64,000 nucleotides of DNA from Polaromonas vacuolata (GTDB lineage: Bacteria > Pseudomonadota > Gammaproteobacteria > Burkholderiales > Burkholderiaceae_C): the NCBI RefSeq assembly GCF_012584515.1, contig NZ_CP051461.1, positions 2,909,501-2,973,500 on the forward strand, given 5' to 3'. Shown here in pieces: positions 16,998-25,271 of this stretch. The notes beneath the pieces were generated by a model that was not told where the DNA came from, made no database searches, and saw only the letters and a list, made by a program, of their open reading frames with translations. The translations under genes were made by a program, and so were the position numbers. Positions within the stretch are counted from its first letter, which is position 1. Every line of letters begins with the position of its first letter.

Positions 16998-18347
16998 TTA
17001 CTCCTGCTGAAATGGTGGGGAATCGGCATTAAGCCGGATCGGGACGCCGGCAATATAAGTCGCTTCAACCAACCTATCATCGCCCAGCACAATCATGGAA
17101 AACAGTAATTCATCAAGACTCACTGCCTGCGTTGTCTTGCGTGCGAGCAGCGGCGTGGCGCATGGGTTGAGGACGATAAAGTCAGCTTCGCAACCGGGCA
17201 GCAAATTACCCACCACGCCGGCCAAGCCCAGCGCCCGCGCCGCGCCCGCACTGTGCTGCCACCAGAGCACCGCTGGCTTTAGCGATAAGCCCGGCTTGGT
17301 CTGGCCTTCGCGGCCAACGTAGTAAGCGGCCAGCATGGTGTGAAAAGGACTAAAGCTAGTACCGCCGCCCACATCGCTGGCCAAGCCGTATAAAAAGCCG
17401 GCTTGATCGGCGGCTTGAAAATCAAAAAAACCACTGCCTAAAAACAAGTTGCTGGTCGGGCAGACGGCGGCGGCGGCGCCGGTCTGTCGCATCAAATCTC
17501 GGTCTTGGCTATCGAGATGAATGCAGTGCGCGTACACCGCACGTGGCCTGAGTAGGCCGAACTGTCGGTAAACATCGAGATAACTGCGCGCCTTGGGGTA
17601 AAGACTGCGGACCCAAGCGACTTCGTCAAGGTTTTCCGCCACATGAGACTGAATCCAAACATCCGGGTAACGGCTGGCCAGTTCACCCGCACCAGCCAAT
17701 TGGGCCGCGCTACTAGTGGGCACAAAGCGCGGCGTGATCGCGTAGCCCAAGCGGTCCACGCCGTGCCAGCGGGCAATCAAGGCCTCGCTATCGCGCAAGC
17801 TTTGTTCGGTCTGATCGCGCACGCCGTCGGGCGCGTTCTGATCCATCAAAACCTTGCCGGCTATGACGCGCATACCGCGCTGCTGGGCTTGACCCAAGAG
17901 CGCATCAACCGAGGCCACATGCGAGCTGGCAAAAGCCAGTGCCGTGGTCACGCCGTTGCGCAGCAACTCGCCCAGAAAAAATTCAGCCGCTTGGGCGTTG
18001 TATTCGGGGCTTGAAAACCGCGTTTCATGCGGAAAGGTGTAATTCTCCAGCCACGGCAACAGGCCTTCAGCCGGTGATCCAATCACATCGAGCTGCGGAT
18101 AGTGGAGATGCATATCGACAAAGCCAGGCGCAATAATGCGGCCAGGAAAATGGCTGATTAGCAAAGCTGGCTCAAGATCCGCGTAGCGCGCCAACACCGC
18201 GCGGTACTCGCCGATAGCGACCACCCGCTGGCGTCCCGAGTCATCTGGAGCGATCACCAGCAGACCGTCTTTTTCATAAACTGCCGAGCCGACCTCACCC
18301 GCGCTAGAAGCGGCAAAGTAAAGCAAGCTAGCCCGAAAAGCTTTCAT
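16998..18347 (-). CDS. guaD: Guanine deaminase
   Basis: A 449-residue amidohydrolase that converts guanine to xanthine. Metal-site motifs are visible: PGFVDMHLHYPQLD (HxH near residues 79-81), SHVAENLDEV (His), AHCIHLD (His) and ASDVGGGTSFSPF with the catalytic aspartate. The segment SPAEGLLPWLENYTFPHE is specific to guanine deaminases. The length matches the family (about 440). Its start overlaps the queD stop by 4 nt (ATGA), so the two are coupled. Placing a guanine-consuming enzyme beside queuosine (GTP-derived 7-deazaguanine) genes is noteworthy but may only reflect operon convenience. Confidence 0.93.
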   Translation of the reverse strand: MKAFRASLLYFAASSAGEVGSAVYEKDGLLVIAPDDSGRQRVVAIGEYRAVLARYADLEPALLISHFPGRIIAPGFVDMHLHYPQLDVIGSPAEGLLPWLENYTFPHETRFSSPEYNAQAAEFFLGELLRNGVTTALAFASSHVASVDALLGQAQQRGMRVIAGKVLMDQNAPDGVRDQTEQSLRDSEALIARWHGVDRLGYAITPRFVPTSSAAQLAGAGELASRYPDVWIQSHVAENLDEVAWVRSLYPKARSYLDVYRQFGLLRPRAVYAHCIHLDSQDRDLMRQTGAAAAVCPTSNLFLGSGFFDFQAADQAGFLYGLASDVGGGTSFSPFHTMLAAYYVGREGQTKPGLSLKPAVLWWQHSAGAARALGLAGVVGNLLPGCEADFIVLNPCATPLLARKTTQAVSLDELLFSMIVLGDDRLVEATYIAGVPIRLNADSPPFQQE

Positions 18348-18715
18348 GCGCCGTCCCGGGTCAGCGTGCAGCTGTCAGCTATAGAGTCGCGCCAGACGCG
18401 TACTTTGGACAGTTGAGGAAGTTTTGGCAGCAAATCGCGCCAGATAAAAGCGCAGAGGTTCTCTAAGGTGGGTGCGCCTAAGCCAGCGACCTCATCGAGA
18501 AAATGATGGTCTAACTGGTTTTTGATGGACTCAATTTCCAGCCGTACTTGGCCCAAATCTAGCACCATGCCGGTTTGCGCATCCGGTTTGCCCTTGAGCG
18601 CTACCTCGCACCAGTAGGTGTGGCCGTGAATGCGGCGACTGCCCAAGGTTTCAATGTCTCGGTCCAAGGTGTGCGCTGCATCGAAGAAAAATTTCTGACC
18701 TATTTCAAATTGCAT
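18344..18715 (-). CDS. queD: QueD-like 6-carboxytetrahydropterin synthase homologue lacking the usual catalytic cysteine
   Basis: A 123-residue T-fold protein of the PTPS/QueD family. Zinc ligands are present: AAH in FFDAAHTLDRD and the HGH of RIHGHTY. LDHHFLDEV and PTLENLCAFIW with a late charge-relay region also fit. In E. coli QueD the motif is C-x3-HxH, with the cysteine as catalytic base; here the residue four before the first HGH histidine is serine (GSRRIHGH). The nearest cysteine follows the HGH (TYWCEV). The enzyme would make 6-carboxy-5,6,7,8-tetrahydropterin from 7,8-dihydroneopterin triphosphate in queuosine synthesis. It lies 3 nt after queE and overlaps guaD, which supports the pathway role. 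Confidence 0.85.
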   Translation of the reverse strand: MQFEIGQKFFFDAAHTLDRDIETLGSRRIHGHTYWCEVALKGKPDAQTGMVLDLGQVRLEIESIKNQLDHHFLDEVAGLGAPTLENLCAFIWRDLLPKLPQLSKVRVWRDSIADSCTLTRDGA

Positions 18716-18718
18716 GGT

Positions 18719-19354
18719 TTAACGAATGCCGGTTATTTTGTGCGTCTGCAAGCTCAGTCGCCAAGCCGGACGTTCAAGGCAAAGGGCGATGCAGTCTTCG
18801 GTGTTAGCCTGGCGCAGCACGTTGTCCATGGGCTGCAGATAGCGCTGTTCAAAGTCTGCCGCTTCCATCTCATCAAGACTAAAACTAGTTTGTGGCCAGA
18901 CCAGTTTGAGCTCATGGCCGCTGCGCTGCACCCAAGGCGCACCGGCTTTAGGGCTGACACAAATCCAGTCTATGCCAGCGGGAGCAGCCAAACTGCCGTT
19001 GGTTTCCACCGCAATTTTGAAGTCTAGTGCGTGCAGCGCAGCGATCAAGTCGGCATCGACTTGCAGCAAGGGCTCGCCACCCGTCATCACCACAAAACGA
19101 TGGGCTTTGTCCCCGGCTGGCCAGAGCGCGGCAATTTGCGCGGCCAGAGCTTGGGCATCTGAATATTTGCCACCTAAAGTGCCGTCAGTGCCGACAAAAT
19201 CGGTATCGCAAAACTGACAAATTGCAGTCGCTCTGTCTGCTTCACGCCCAGACCATAGATTGCAGCCAGCGAAGCGGCAAAACACCGCCGGCCGACCAGC
19301 GTTAGAACCTTCACCCTGAAGAGTGTAGAAAATTTCTTTGACCTGATAGCTCAT
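18719..19354 (-). CDS. queE: 7-carboxy-7-deazaguanine synthase (radical SAM)
   Basis: A 211-residue radical-SAM enzyme that contracts the pterin ring to 7-carboxy-7-deazaguanine, the step after QueD. It has the QueE-type cluster motif C-x14-C-x2-C (GCNLW, then CQFCDTDF), replacing the usual CxxxCxxC spacing. VKEIFYTLQGEGSNAGRPAVFCRF is the classical opening, and VVMTGGEPLLQ is the SAM-binding GGE segment. It is first in the leftward queE-queD-guaD-dcd run. Its leader, 62-140 nt upstream, can form competing or pseudoknotted structures, so regulation at the RNA level is plausible. Confidence 0.94.
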   Translation of the reverse strand: MSYQVKEIFYTLQGEGSNAGRPAVFCRFAGCNLWSGREADRATAICQFCDTDFVGTDGTLGGKYSDAQALAAQIAALWPAGDKAHRFVVMTGGEPLLQVDADLIAALHALDFKIAVETNGSLAAPAGIDWICVSPKAGAPWVQRSGHELKLVWPQTSFSLDEMEAADFEQRYLQPMDNVLRQANTEDCIALCLERPAWRLSLQTHKITGIR

Positions 19355-19416
19355 GGATTGCGCCTAAGAATCAGGTGATGAGAAATAAAACAGGCAGCGC
19401 CATGGCTTAAGAATGC

Positions 19417-19471
19417 CGGGGCCGCGAGGTTTTTGTACATGGTAGTCCTCTACATGGCCCCGATACAAAAA
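19417..19471 (-). promoter_or_regulatory. Structured RNA leader of queE with pseudoknot-capable inverted repeats
   Basis: Read on the minus strand, TTTTTGTA (plus 19464-19471) pairs with TACAAAAA (19430-19437), 8 bp perfect. CGGGGCC (19456-19462) pairs with GGCCCCG (19417-19423), 7 bp perfect. The halves interleave, so they form either a pseudoknot or two exclusive hairpins. Within them, CATGTAG/CTACCATG can close an AGGA loop, and GAGG can pair with CCTC just before the second GC arm. A further CGTCG/CGACG hairpin lies upstream (19483-19495). The element ends 62 nt before the queE ATG. It does not look to me like the class I preQ1 riboswitch consensus. Confidence 0.55.
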
Positions 19472-19689
19472 GTCTGCAATTACGTCGGGGCGACGCCAAA
19501 TGCAAGAAAGAATTTTAACTGACTAGGCTAAGCCGAATAAGCCTTTGAAAATATCCATGCTGCTACCGGTTGATCGTCACTAGTAGCGATTAACTGGTGA
19601 CACGCGTGAAGCACGCTGGCAGGGGAGTTAAAGACAACTCAAAAAGCTTAAATAACTGAGCAATCTAACCACGCAATCTAAAAAATATT

Positions 19690-19733
19690 TAGACATAGAT
19701 AGACCTCAAAATATACTGTATATTTATACAGTA
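19690..19733 (+). promoter_or_regulatory. Sigma70-like promoter overlapped by a near-consensus LexA (SOS) box
   Basis: The 20-bp site at 19714-19733 has the form CTGT-N8-ACAG inside TA...TA flanks and differs from the E. coli consensus TACTGTATATATATACAGTA at a single central position. A promoter-like pair sits on it: TAGACA (19690-19695), 16 nt, then TATACT (19712-19717), so the operator covers the -10 and start region. It is 22 nt before the ATG of the small gene at 19755. Betaproteobacterial LexA uses the same CTGT-N8-ACAG motif. Confidence 0.88.
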
Positions 19734-19754
19734 AAAACTAAAATGGAGCAAAAC

Positions 19755-20060
19755 ATGAACCCACATTATGAAGTCGCACTCGAAGGCGCAGACGACCTCC
19801 CAGAACGCGAAAAATCATCCGCGGAAGCCCGCTTTATGAAGGAAATCGAGCGCAGCTTTGGCAGCCCAGAAGCCATGATAGAGGTCTACAACGCCTGGCG
19901 CGAAGCCTGCGACAGCGATGCCAGCGAGCTCAACGCCAAGACCTCAGCACTGGCGGTGCAGTGGCCAAAAGCTTTCAACTCAGCCCAGCGCGCAGGGCTT
20001 AAAAACATAGGCGAAGGCGATGCGCATTTTGAGTTGTCTGTGGGTCAGCGGCGTGACTGA
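19755..20060 (+). CDS. SOS-controlled small acidic protein of unknown function
   Basis: A 101-residue soluble protein with no signal or membrane segment. It is acidic (roughly 19 Asp/Glu against 12 Lys/Arg) and mostly helical: SSAEARFMKEIERSFG and SPEAMIEVYNAWREACDSD look like two helices, followed by a third around LNAKTSALAVQWPKAFNSAQRAGL. I do not recognise the family. The ATG at 19755 is chosen because GGAG lies 6 nt upstream; the ATG at 19743 contains part of that sequence. It stands alone between two leftward operons. The LexA box makes induction after DNA damage very likely, so roles in division arrest, recombination control or toxin-like activity are open possibilities. Confidence 0.75.
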   Translation: MNPHYEVALEGADDLPEREKSSAEARFMKEIERSFGSPEAMIEVYNAWREACDSDASELNAKTSALAVQWPKAFNSAQRAGLKNIGEGDAHFELSVGQRRD

Positions 20061-20270
20061 TAGAGAGTCAATGAATTCAAACCCGCGCTAAATTTCATAA
20101 GCTAAGTTAAAGCGTTTAGCGCTGCGATTACCGATTACGCAAGCAACAAGATGTAGTCACAAAAGCCGATGCTACAGTGCGTCGTTTCGCCAATGAAATT
20201 CAGCGTAAATTTGTTTGATCTCAAACCAGAGTCGTTCAAGACCTGCTGGCTTGCGGACATCACTTTACTG

Positions 20271-21605
20271 TTAACGCATTCGCAATTTATAACGTGCAGC
20301 CAAGGTTGCAATCACACTCAGAACCGCGCCGAAGATGACATAGAAAGTCACGGCTAATTTATTGTCGGTAGCGGCGATTAGCCAAGTGATGGTCAAGCCG
20401 GCAAAGCCACCAAACACCATCACACCAATGTTGTAGCACAGTGACATGCCGGTGCCGCGTGTCTGCACCGGGAAGATGTCTGATAGCAAAGCGGGCATGG
20501 CGGCAAAATACATGGTCATCAGAAATCCGACTACGCCTTGCACCAACAGCAAGTTGATAAATGTCGGGTTCATAGACAGCCAAGCAAACAGCGGATAGGT
20601 CAGCAAGACAAACAAAACACTGCTGCACAGCATAAATGGTGTGCGGCCATATTTATCCGACAAGTGACCAACCAAAGGGGATAAAAACATCATCATCATG
20701 CCGGCCAAAATAGTCGCGCTAAAAGCTGCGGTCGATGTCATGCCCAATTGCTTGACAGCGTAAGTCGGCATGTAGACCACCAGATAAACCGACACCGTCG
20801 CCATGATGACGCTACCCGTACCTATGAAAAGACGCATTTTCTGGTTCTGCATGATGTCACGCAGCGGTGTGCTGGTGGTTTCGGCATGGGCGAACTCTGG
20901 GGATTCTTCTAAGTTTTTGCGAATGTAGTAGCCAGCCGGTCCGATCAAAAGACCGAAGATAAACGGAATGCGCCAGCCCCAGGATTCGAGCTGATCAGTG
21001 CTCAGTTGTGACGCCAGCACCGCTCCAAACACGGCGGCCAGCACTATGCTTGCGCCCTGACTGGCGACTTGCCAGCTAGAGAAAAATCCGCGTCTGTGTG
21101 GCGCGTGCTCGACCAAAAATGCGGTCGAACTGCCGAATTCACCACCAGCAGAAAAGCCTTGCAGCAAACGCGCAATGACGATGCCAGCTGGCGCCCATAA
21201 ACCAATTTGTGCATAAGTTGGCATGATGACAATTAGCAGTGTGCCAATCATCATTAGCAAAATGGACAAGGTCAAAGCCGCTTTGCGGCCAACGCGATCA
21301 GAATAAGAGCCTATGACGATGGCGCCTAGCGGTCGCATGAAAAACGAGACGCCAAATGTGGCAAAAGTAATCATCAAAGAAACGGTCTGATTCTCGGTCG
21401 GGAAAAACAGCTTAGCAATGGTCACCGCCATGGCGCTGTAAATCAAAACGTCAAACCATTCGAGCGCATTGCCGATAGATGACGAAATCACCGCGCGCCA
21501 AGTTTGCGGATGTTGTTTGTAGGGCTCTTGAGCAGCAGCTGTTTTTGTGTTGCTGCTGGTATTGATATTGCGCGGATTAATCGATGGGGAAACGCTAGTA
21601 CTCAT
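20271..21605 (-). CDS. MFS transporter, metabolite:H+ symporter (MHS/ProP-like) family
   Basis: A 444-residue inner-membrane protein with twelve predicted helices. ISSSIGNALEWFDVLIYSAMA at the first helix and GSYSDRVGRKAAL between helices 2 and 3 (the MFS motif DRxGRK) are typical of the MHS family that imports organic acids, betaines or shikimate. IARLLQGFSAGGEFG is the MHS-type fourth-helix motif. A TTG at 21635 could extend it by ten residues; the ATG at 21605 is preferred. It lies 112 nt downstream of the argE-like gene on the same strand, so the substrate may be an acylated amino acid or related acid, which is an inference. Confidence 0.87.
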   Translation of the reverse strand: MSTSVSPSINPRNINTSSNTKTAAAQEPYKQHPQTWRAVISSSIGNALEWFDVLIYSAMAVTIAKLFFPTENQTVSLMITFATFGVSFFMRPLGAIVIGSYSDRVGRKAALTLSILLMMIGTLLIVIMPTYAQIGLWAPAGIVIARLLQGFSAGGEFGSSTAFLVEHAPHRRGFFSSWQVASQGASIVLAAVFGAVLASQLSTDQLESWGWRIPFIFGLLIGPAGYYIRKNLEESPEFAHAETTSTPLRDIMQNQKMRLFIGTGSVIMATVSVYLVVYMPTYAVKQLGMTSTAAFSATILAGMMMMFLSPLVGHLSDKYGRTPFMLCSSVLFVLLTYPLFAWLSMNPTFINLLLVQGVVGFLMTMYFAAMPALLSDIFPVQTRGTGMSLCYNIGVMVFGGFAGLTITWLIAATDNKLAVTFYVIFGAVLSVIATLAARYKLRMR

Positions 21606-21717
21606 GGGGAGATCTTTTTTCTTGTTGGGCGGCAAGAGTCATGCGCAAATAAACGCAGACCTCAGTTGCGATGGAAAAGTCAGCCGGTGATATTTATAGA
21701 TCTAACCGGCTGACTGT

Positions 21718-22911
21718 TCATGACGAAGCGCTAGGTATTGGGTCAAGCAGTCGCAACAAAAACGCTTCGCATTGCGCGACTTGCTCCAAGGGCACAAACT
21801 CATTTGGACGATGGGCTTGCTCTATGCTGCCGGGGCCGCAAACGACGGTTGGAATGCCAGCGTTTTGAAACAAGCCCGCTTCGGTGCCATACGAGACGGC
21901 GCTGGAAGTCTTGTTTCGAGACAAAGCAATTGCCAACTTAACGATCGCTTCGTGCTCATTGGTGCTCAGTCCGGGCGCAGAGGCAAGTTGCTCAAAAGCG
22001 ATTTTTGCATTCGGTTCTACCAGCAGCATCTCGGGCAGTAACTTAGCGGCATAGCTCTCGACTTCTCTCAGCAAGTGGCTGGCGTCAGTGCCCGGCATGG
22101 TGCGCGCTTCAAAATCAAAAATACAATCTTTGGGCACGATGTTAGACGCCAGCCCACCGCGAATCAGGCCGGTTTGCATGGTGGTGTAGGGCACTGTAAA
22201 GCCGTAATCACGGGTTTCAAGCTGTGCAAAGCGATCCGCCATTTGCCGAATGTAGACAATGATTCGTGCGGCGTATTCAACCGCATTAACGCCCAGATTG
22301 GTGTAGCTCGAATGCGCTTCCCGGCCTGTGACGCTGCAGCGAAAACGGTGCGTGCCCTTGTGTGCGATGACTGGCTGCATAGAAGTTGGCTCACCCACAA
22401 TGCAACCAGCTGCTTTTAAGTTCATGTCTTGCAAATCGGCAATCAGACTTTTCACCCCTATGCAACCGACTTCTTCGTCATAAGAGAAGGCCAAATGCAG
22501 CGGTGCATCCATCTTGCCGGCTAAAAATTTGGGCGCTAGTGCCAAGGCAGTTGCGATATAACTTTTCATATCGCAAGAGCCACGGCCGTAAAGCAAACCG
22601 TCTTTGATCGTGGCTTTGAAGGGATCGGTATCCCAAGCCTGGCCTTGAACTGGCACAACATCGGTATGGCCCGACAGAATCAAGCCAGGCTTGCTGCCTT
22701 CGCCCAACGTAGCAAACAGGTTGGCTTTGTTGCCCGCGGCGTCATAAGTTAGGCGGGAGCTAACGCCTAGACCAGCGAGATAGTCGCGAATCCACTCAAT
22801 CATGCCGAGGTTGGAATCGCGGGAGACAGTCGGAAACGCGATCAGCCGCTCAATCATGGCAAGAACGTCGGGTGAGGGCTGGAGCAATACAGAAGAAGAG
22901 TTCGTCGTCAT
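21718..22911 (-). CDS. argE: Acetylornithine deacetylase (ArgE) or related N-acyl amino acid deacylase
   Basis: A 397-residue M20 family metalloenzyme. Zinc-site motifs are in order: LSGHTDVVPV (His, Asp), YGRGSCDMKSYIA (Asp), SYDEEVGCIGV (catalytic Glu pair), VGEPTSM (Asp/Glu region) and VCGPGSIEQAHRPNEFV (His). The dimerisation insert THRFRCSVTGREAHSS is present. Length and GRGSCDMK fit ArgE, which releases ornithine and acetate from N-acetylornithine. It sits beside an MHS transporter and a divergent LysR gene rather than other arg genes, so a catabolic deacylase role is an alternative. AGGA precedes the ATG. Confidence 0.85.
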   Translation of the reverse strand: MTTNSSSVLLQPSPDVLAMIERLIAFPTVSRDSNLGMIEWIRDYLAGLGVSSRLTYDAAGNKANLFATLGEGSKPGLILSGHTDVVPVQGQAWDTDPFKATIKDGLLYGRGSCDMKSYIATALALAPKFLAGKMDAPLHLAFSYDEEVGCIGVKSLIADLQDMNLKAAGCIVGEPTSMQPVIAHKGTHRFRCSVTGREAHSSYTNLGVNAVEYAARIIVYIRQMADRFAQLETRDYGFTVPYTTMQTGLIRGGLASNIVPKDCIFDFEARTMPGTDASHLLREVESYAAKLLPEMLLVEPNAKIAFEQLASAPGLSTNEHEAIVKLAIALSRNKTSSAVSYGTEAGLFQNAGIPTVVCGPGSIEQAHRPNEFVPLEQVAQCEAFLLRLLDPIPSASS

Positions 22912-23052
22912 GGTTTTCCTAGGGTTTTCCCGTAGTGACTGAAATTAATTCATACAAGCGTCGAACGCATTTTTATACCTAAGGATCGACTGTATAAAGA
23001 CTTCAGATTTTTATAAAATGGAAAATTGTCAGCTATTGGATGAAAATTATTA
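22912..23052. promoter_or_regulatory. Divergent control region between argE and the LysR gene
   Basis: The 141-bp region between divergent starts contains the 13-nt inverted repeat ATTTT-TAT-AAAAT at 23007-23019. It is a plausible but unproven binding site for the adjacent LysR regulator; it is not a textbook T-N11-A box. Confidence 0.35.
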
Positions 23053-23979
23053 ATGCAAATAAGTTTGAAACAAATTCGCTATTTTCTGGCTGCGGCAGAA
23101 ACCGGTCAGTTTTCAGCCGCAGCCGCCAAGGCTTACGTCACGCAAACCACCATCACTGCGGCCATTCGAGAGTTAGAGGCTATTTTGGGTATGAAGCTGT
23201 TTTTGCGCCATCACGCCTCGGGCGTGTCGCTCACGGTAGAGGGTCAAAAATTTCTGCATCACGCCTACAACATAGTGGCGGCGGTTAACTCAGCCATTCA
23301 CGACCCGGGACTGATAAGCCAAGATGTTTCTGGTCGCGTTCGGTTTGGCGCGACGCCGACCATGCTGGGCTCTTATGTGGTACCGGCGATTGCGCAGTTT
23401 GCTAGCGCATATCCGCAAATTGAGGTCGAGGTGATAGAGCTCGAACGTCCCGCGCTAGAGGCCGCACTGCTAAGTGGTCAAGTCGATATCGGCGTGCTTT
23501 GGCTAATCAACATCGATAAACCACTGGACTTTCATAGCCTGCCATTAACCCGCTCACGTAGGCAATTGTGGTTGTCCGCATCCCACCCCCTGTTAAAGAA
23601 ACGCAACATTTCACTAAGCGACATCAATGAGTTGCCTTATGTGCTTTACAACGCCGACGAGACACCGCGCAACACGCTTTTATTTTGGCAACAGGCCGGG
23701 TTAGAACCCAATATCCGTTACCGCGTCAGCTCGGTCGAAGCGGTGCGTAGCCTAGTCGCGCAAGGCATGGGCGTGACGATTTTGTCGGATGTGATTCATC
23801 GGCCCTTCTCCAGCGAAGGACTAAGGATAGAGACGCGGTCTTTGATGAACGGCCTGCCCTCTATCGAGATCGGTTTGGCTTGGAGTAAGGAGCAAGCGCT
23901 CTCGCACGCAGCAGATGCCTTTAAGACCTTTATGGAACTCACTTTTAGCGGCCCGGGTTTGGGGGCTAAGGTGAGCTAA
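23053..23979 (+). CDS. LysR-family transcriptional regulator
   Basis: A 308-residue regulator. The N-terminal winged helix-turn-helix is clear: LKQIRYFLAAAETGQFSAAA, then TQTTITAAIRELEAILGMKLFLRH, the recognition-helix region. The effector-binding domain has the usual two lobes (GRVRFGATPTMLGSYVVPAI opening, VRSLVAQGMGVTILSD in the second). It is transcribed divergently from the argE-like/MHS pair and most likely controls it; the inducer is unknown. Divergent layout and LysR type suggest autoregulation. The start ATG at 23053 gives the standard MQISLKQIRYFL beginning. Confidence 0.9.
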   Translation: MQISLKQIRYFLAAAETGQFSAAAAKAYVTQTTITAAIRELEAILGMKLFLRHHASGVSLTVEGQKFLHHAYNIVAAVNSAIHDPGLISQDVSGRVRFGATPTMLGSYVVPAIAQFASAYPQIEVEVIELERPALEAALLSGQVDIGVLWLINIDKPLDFHSLPLTRSRRQLWLSASHPLLKKRNISLSDINELPYVLYNADETPRNTLLFWQQAGLEPNIRYRVSSVEAVRSLVAQGMGVTILSDVIHRPFSSEGLRIETRSLMNGLPSIEIGLAWSKEQALSHAADAFKTFMELTFSGPGLGAKVS

Positions 23980-23986
23980 GCTTCCT

Positions 23987-24919
23987 TCAGACTGGTAGTT
24001 GACTAGTTGCCTGAAACACGCCGCTCAAAAGCTCGGGCAAGCGCGCCACACCGATCTTAAAACCACAAGCCTGCGCATGACCGCCACCGCCCATGCTTTC
24101 AGCCAAAGCTATGCAGTCAAAATTGCGTTGCGAGCGCAGACCGACCTTGACAACGCCGTCCTTGCCAGCATTCCACATGAGCGCAAAAGTATTGCTTTTT
24201 TCAGACAACAGATTACCGATCAGGCTGTGAAATACGCCGGGGGCATTAACCATCAGTCCGTGCTGACCGTTGAAAGTAATCGGCTGCGCACCCTCGGCAA
24301 TATCGGCAGCAAGCTTGCTGAATTTCTCATCCATGGCCTGACCGCGCGCCATGAAGTCGCTCAGCTGCGCGGGGCTAAAAGCTGCGATCTCGGCCCAGCG
24401 CGAAAAATCTAAGGCCTCCATGTCCAGCGCTGCCAAAAAGCCGGCGCTCTCTGGGTATTGCCAGACCCAGATATCGCGGTCTTCGACAAAGCGCACAAGA
24501 CTTGGTACCGGCTTGGTAGGCTGAAAAAATTCCCAAGCCAAACGCGCGCCAGACTTGTTCATATCAAAGTGAACAACGCCGCAGCGGCAGGAAAAGCCAC
24601 TCAGCTTTTCCGCAGCGCTTTTGTGGTGATCTAACATGACGAGCTTAGCGGCACGCTCTTCGATACCACGCATAATTTCAGGCGAGAACGAAAAATCAAG
24701 TATGTATACGGCGCGGCCAAGCAATGGCGGCAGCTCATCAACCGATTGAATGTCGCCATGGTCAAGCGGTAAAAATTCAGCGCGGCCAGTGTAGAAAAGC
24801 CAAGCAGCTAAGGCAGCGGCAAAACCGTCAGGACATTTACGGCCGTGGTAGATGACTAAGGGCTGCGGGTCGTTCAAGTCAGCAGCAAACAGGAGTTGCA
24901 GGGGGAGAATAGTTTTCAT
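23987..24919 (-). CDS. DHH-family phosphoesterase
   Basis: A 310-residue protein with a DHH phosphoesterase module: YHGRKCPDGFAAALAAWL (Asp ligand), YILDFSF (Asp), LDHHKSA (the DHH motif) and a C-terminal DHHA1-like segment with MGGGGHAQACGF. Enzymes of this kind cleave oligonucleotides, pAp or cyclic dinucleotide products. This one resembles the shorter phosphohydrolases, not RecJ, which is encoded separately at 57630-59354. The frame is open 62 codons further, but that part has no family character and the ATG at 24919 is used. It converges with the LysR gene, with only 7 nt between stops. Confidence 0.84.
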   Translation of the reverse strand: MKTILPLQLLFAADLNDPQPLVIYHGRKCPDGFAAALAAWLFYTGRAEFLPLDHGDIQSVDELPPLLGRAVYILDFSFSPEIMRGIEERAAKLVMLDHHKSAAEKLSGFSCRCGVVHFDMNKSGARLAWEFFQPTKPVPSLVRFVEDRDIWVWQYPESAGFLAALDMEALDFSRWAEIAAFSPAQLSDFMARGQAMDEKFSKLAADIAEGAQPITFNGQHGLMVNAPGVFHSLIGNLLSEKSNTFALMWNAGKDGVVKVGLRSQRNFDCIALAESMGGGGHAQACGFKIGVARLPELLSGVFQATSQLPV

Positions 24920-25271
24920 AGTTGGGTTAATTGTCGCTCGGTGAGCGTAATGATTGCAGCTTGTGCCCCGGCAAGTAGTAAAGCTCCATTCACAGCTCAC
25001 AGATGTGAGTGTCTGTACAGCGGTACGAGGCATCTCAAGACTCATTGATCTATACCGGACTGTTAGCACGTAGCGGCAACATGGAAGTGAGCAAACCGGT
25101 CTCAAAGTTGGTGTGGCTTGCGTGAACTGTCCTCGCCAATAAAAAAGAGCGCCGTACTTAGCGCATAAACTAGACGAATTTTTGGTTCGCGCTTTTAAAA
25201 CGTCGCTCGAACTTCAACACCATTTTTAAATACTGGGCAATTCATTTAAATTTGCTTTGAAGAAACAATCT
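24920..25271. other. Intergenic region between DHH phosphoesterase and the GGDEF-EAL gene
   Basis: About 350 bases between divergent genes. It must contain both promoters. I see AT-rich stretches near 25200-25250 but no clear operator, RNA or further gene. Confidence 0.3.

Noticed and set aside
23999..24412. 137-codon plus-strand frame antisense to the DHH phosphoesterase
   Set aside because: It is the mirror of a well-supported coding region and has no recognised domain.
23987..25105. Longer DHH phosphoesterase starting at 25105
   Set aside because: The 62 extra residues show no domain or conservation pattern; the ATG at 24919 gives a standard N-terminus.
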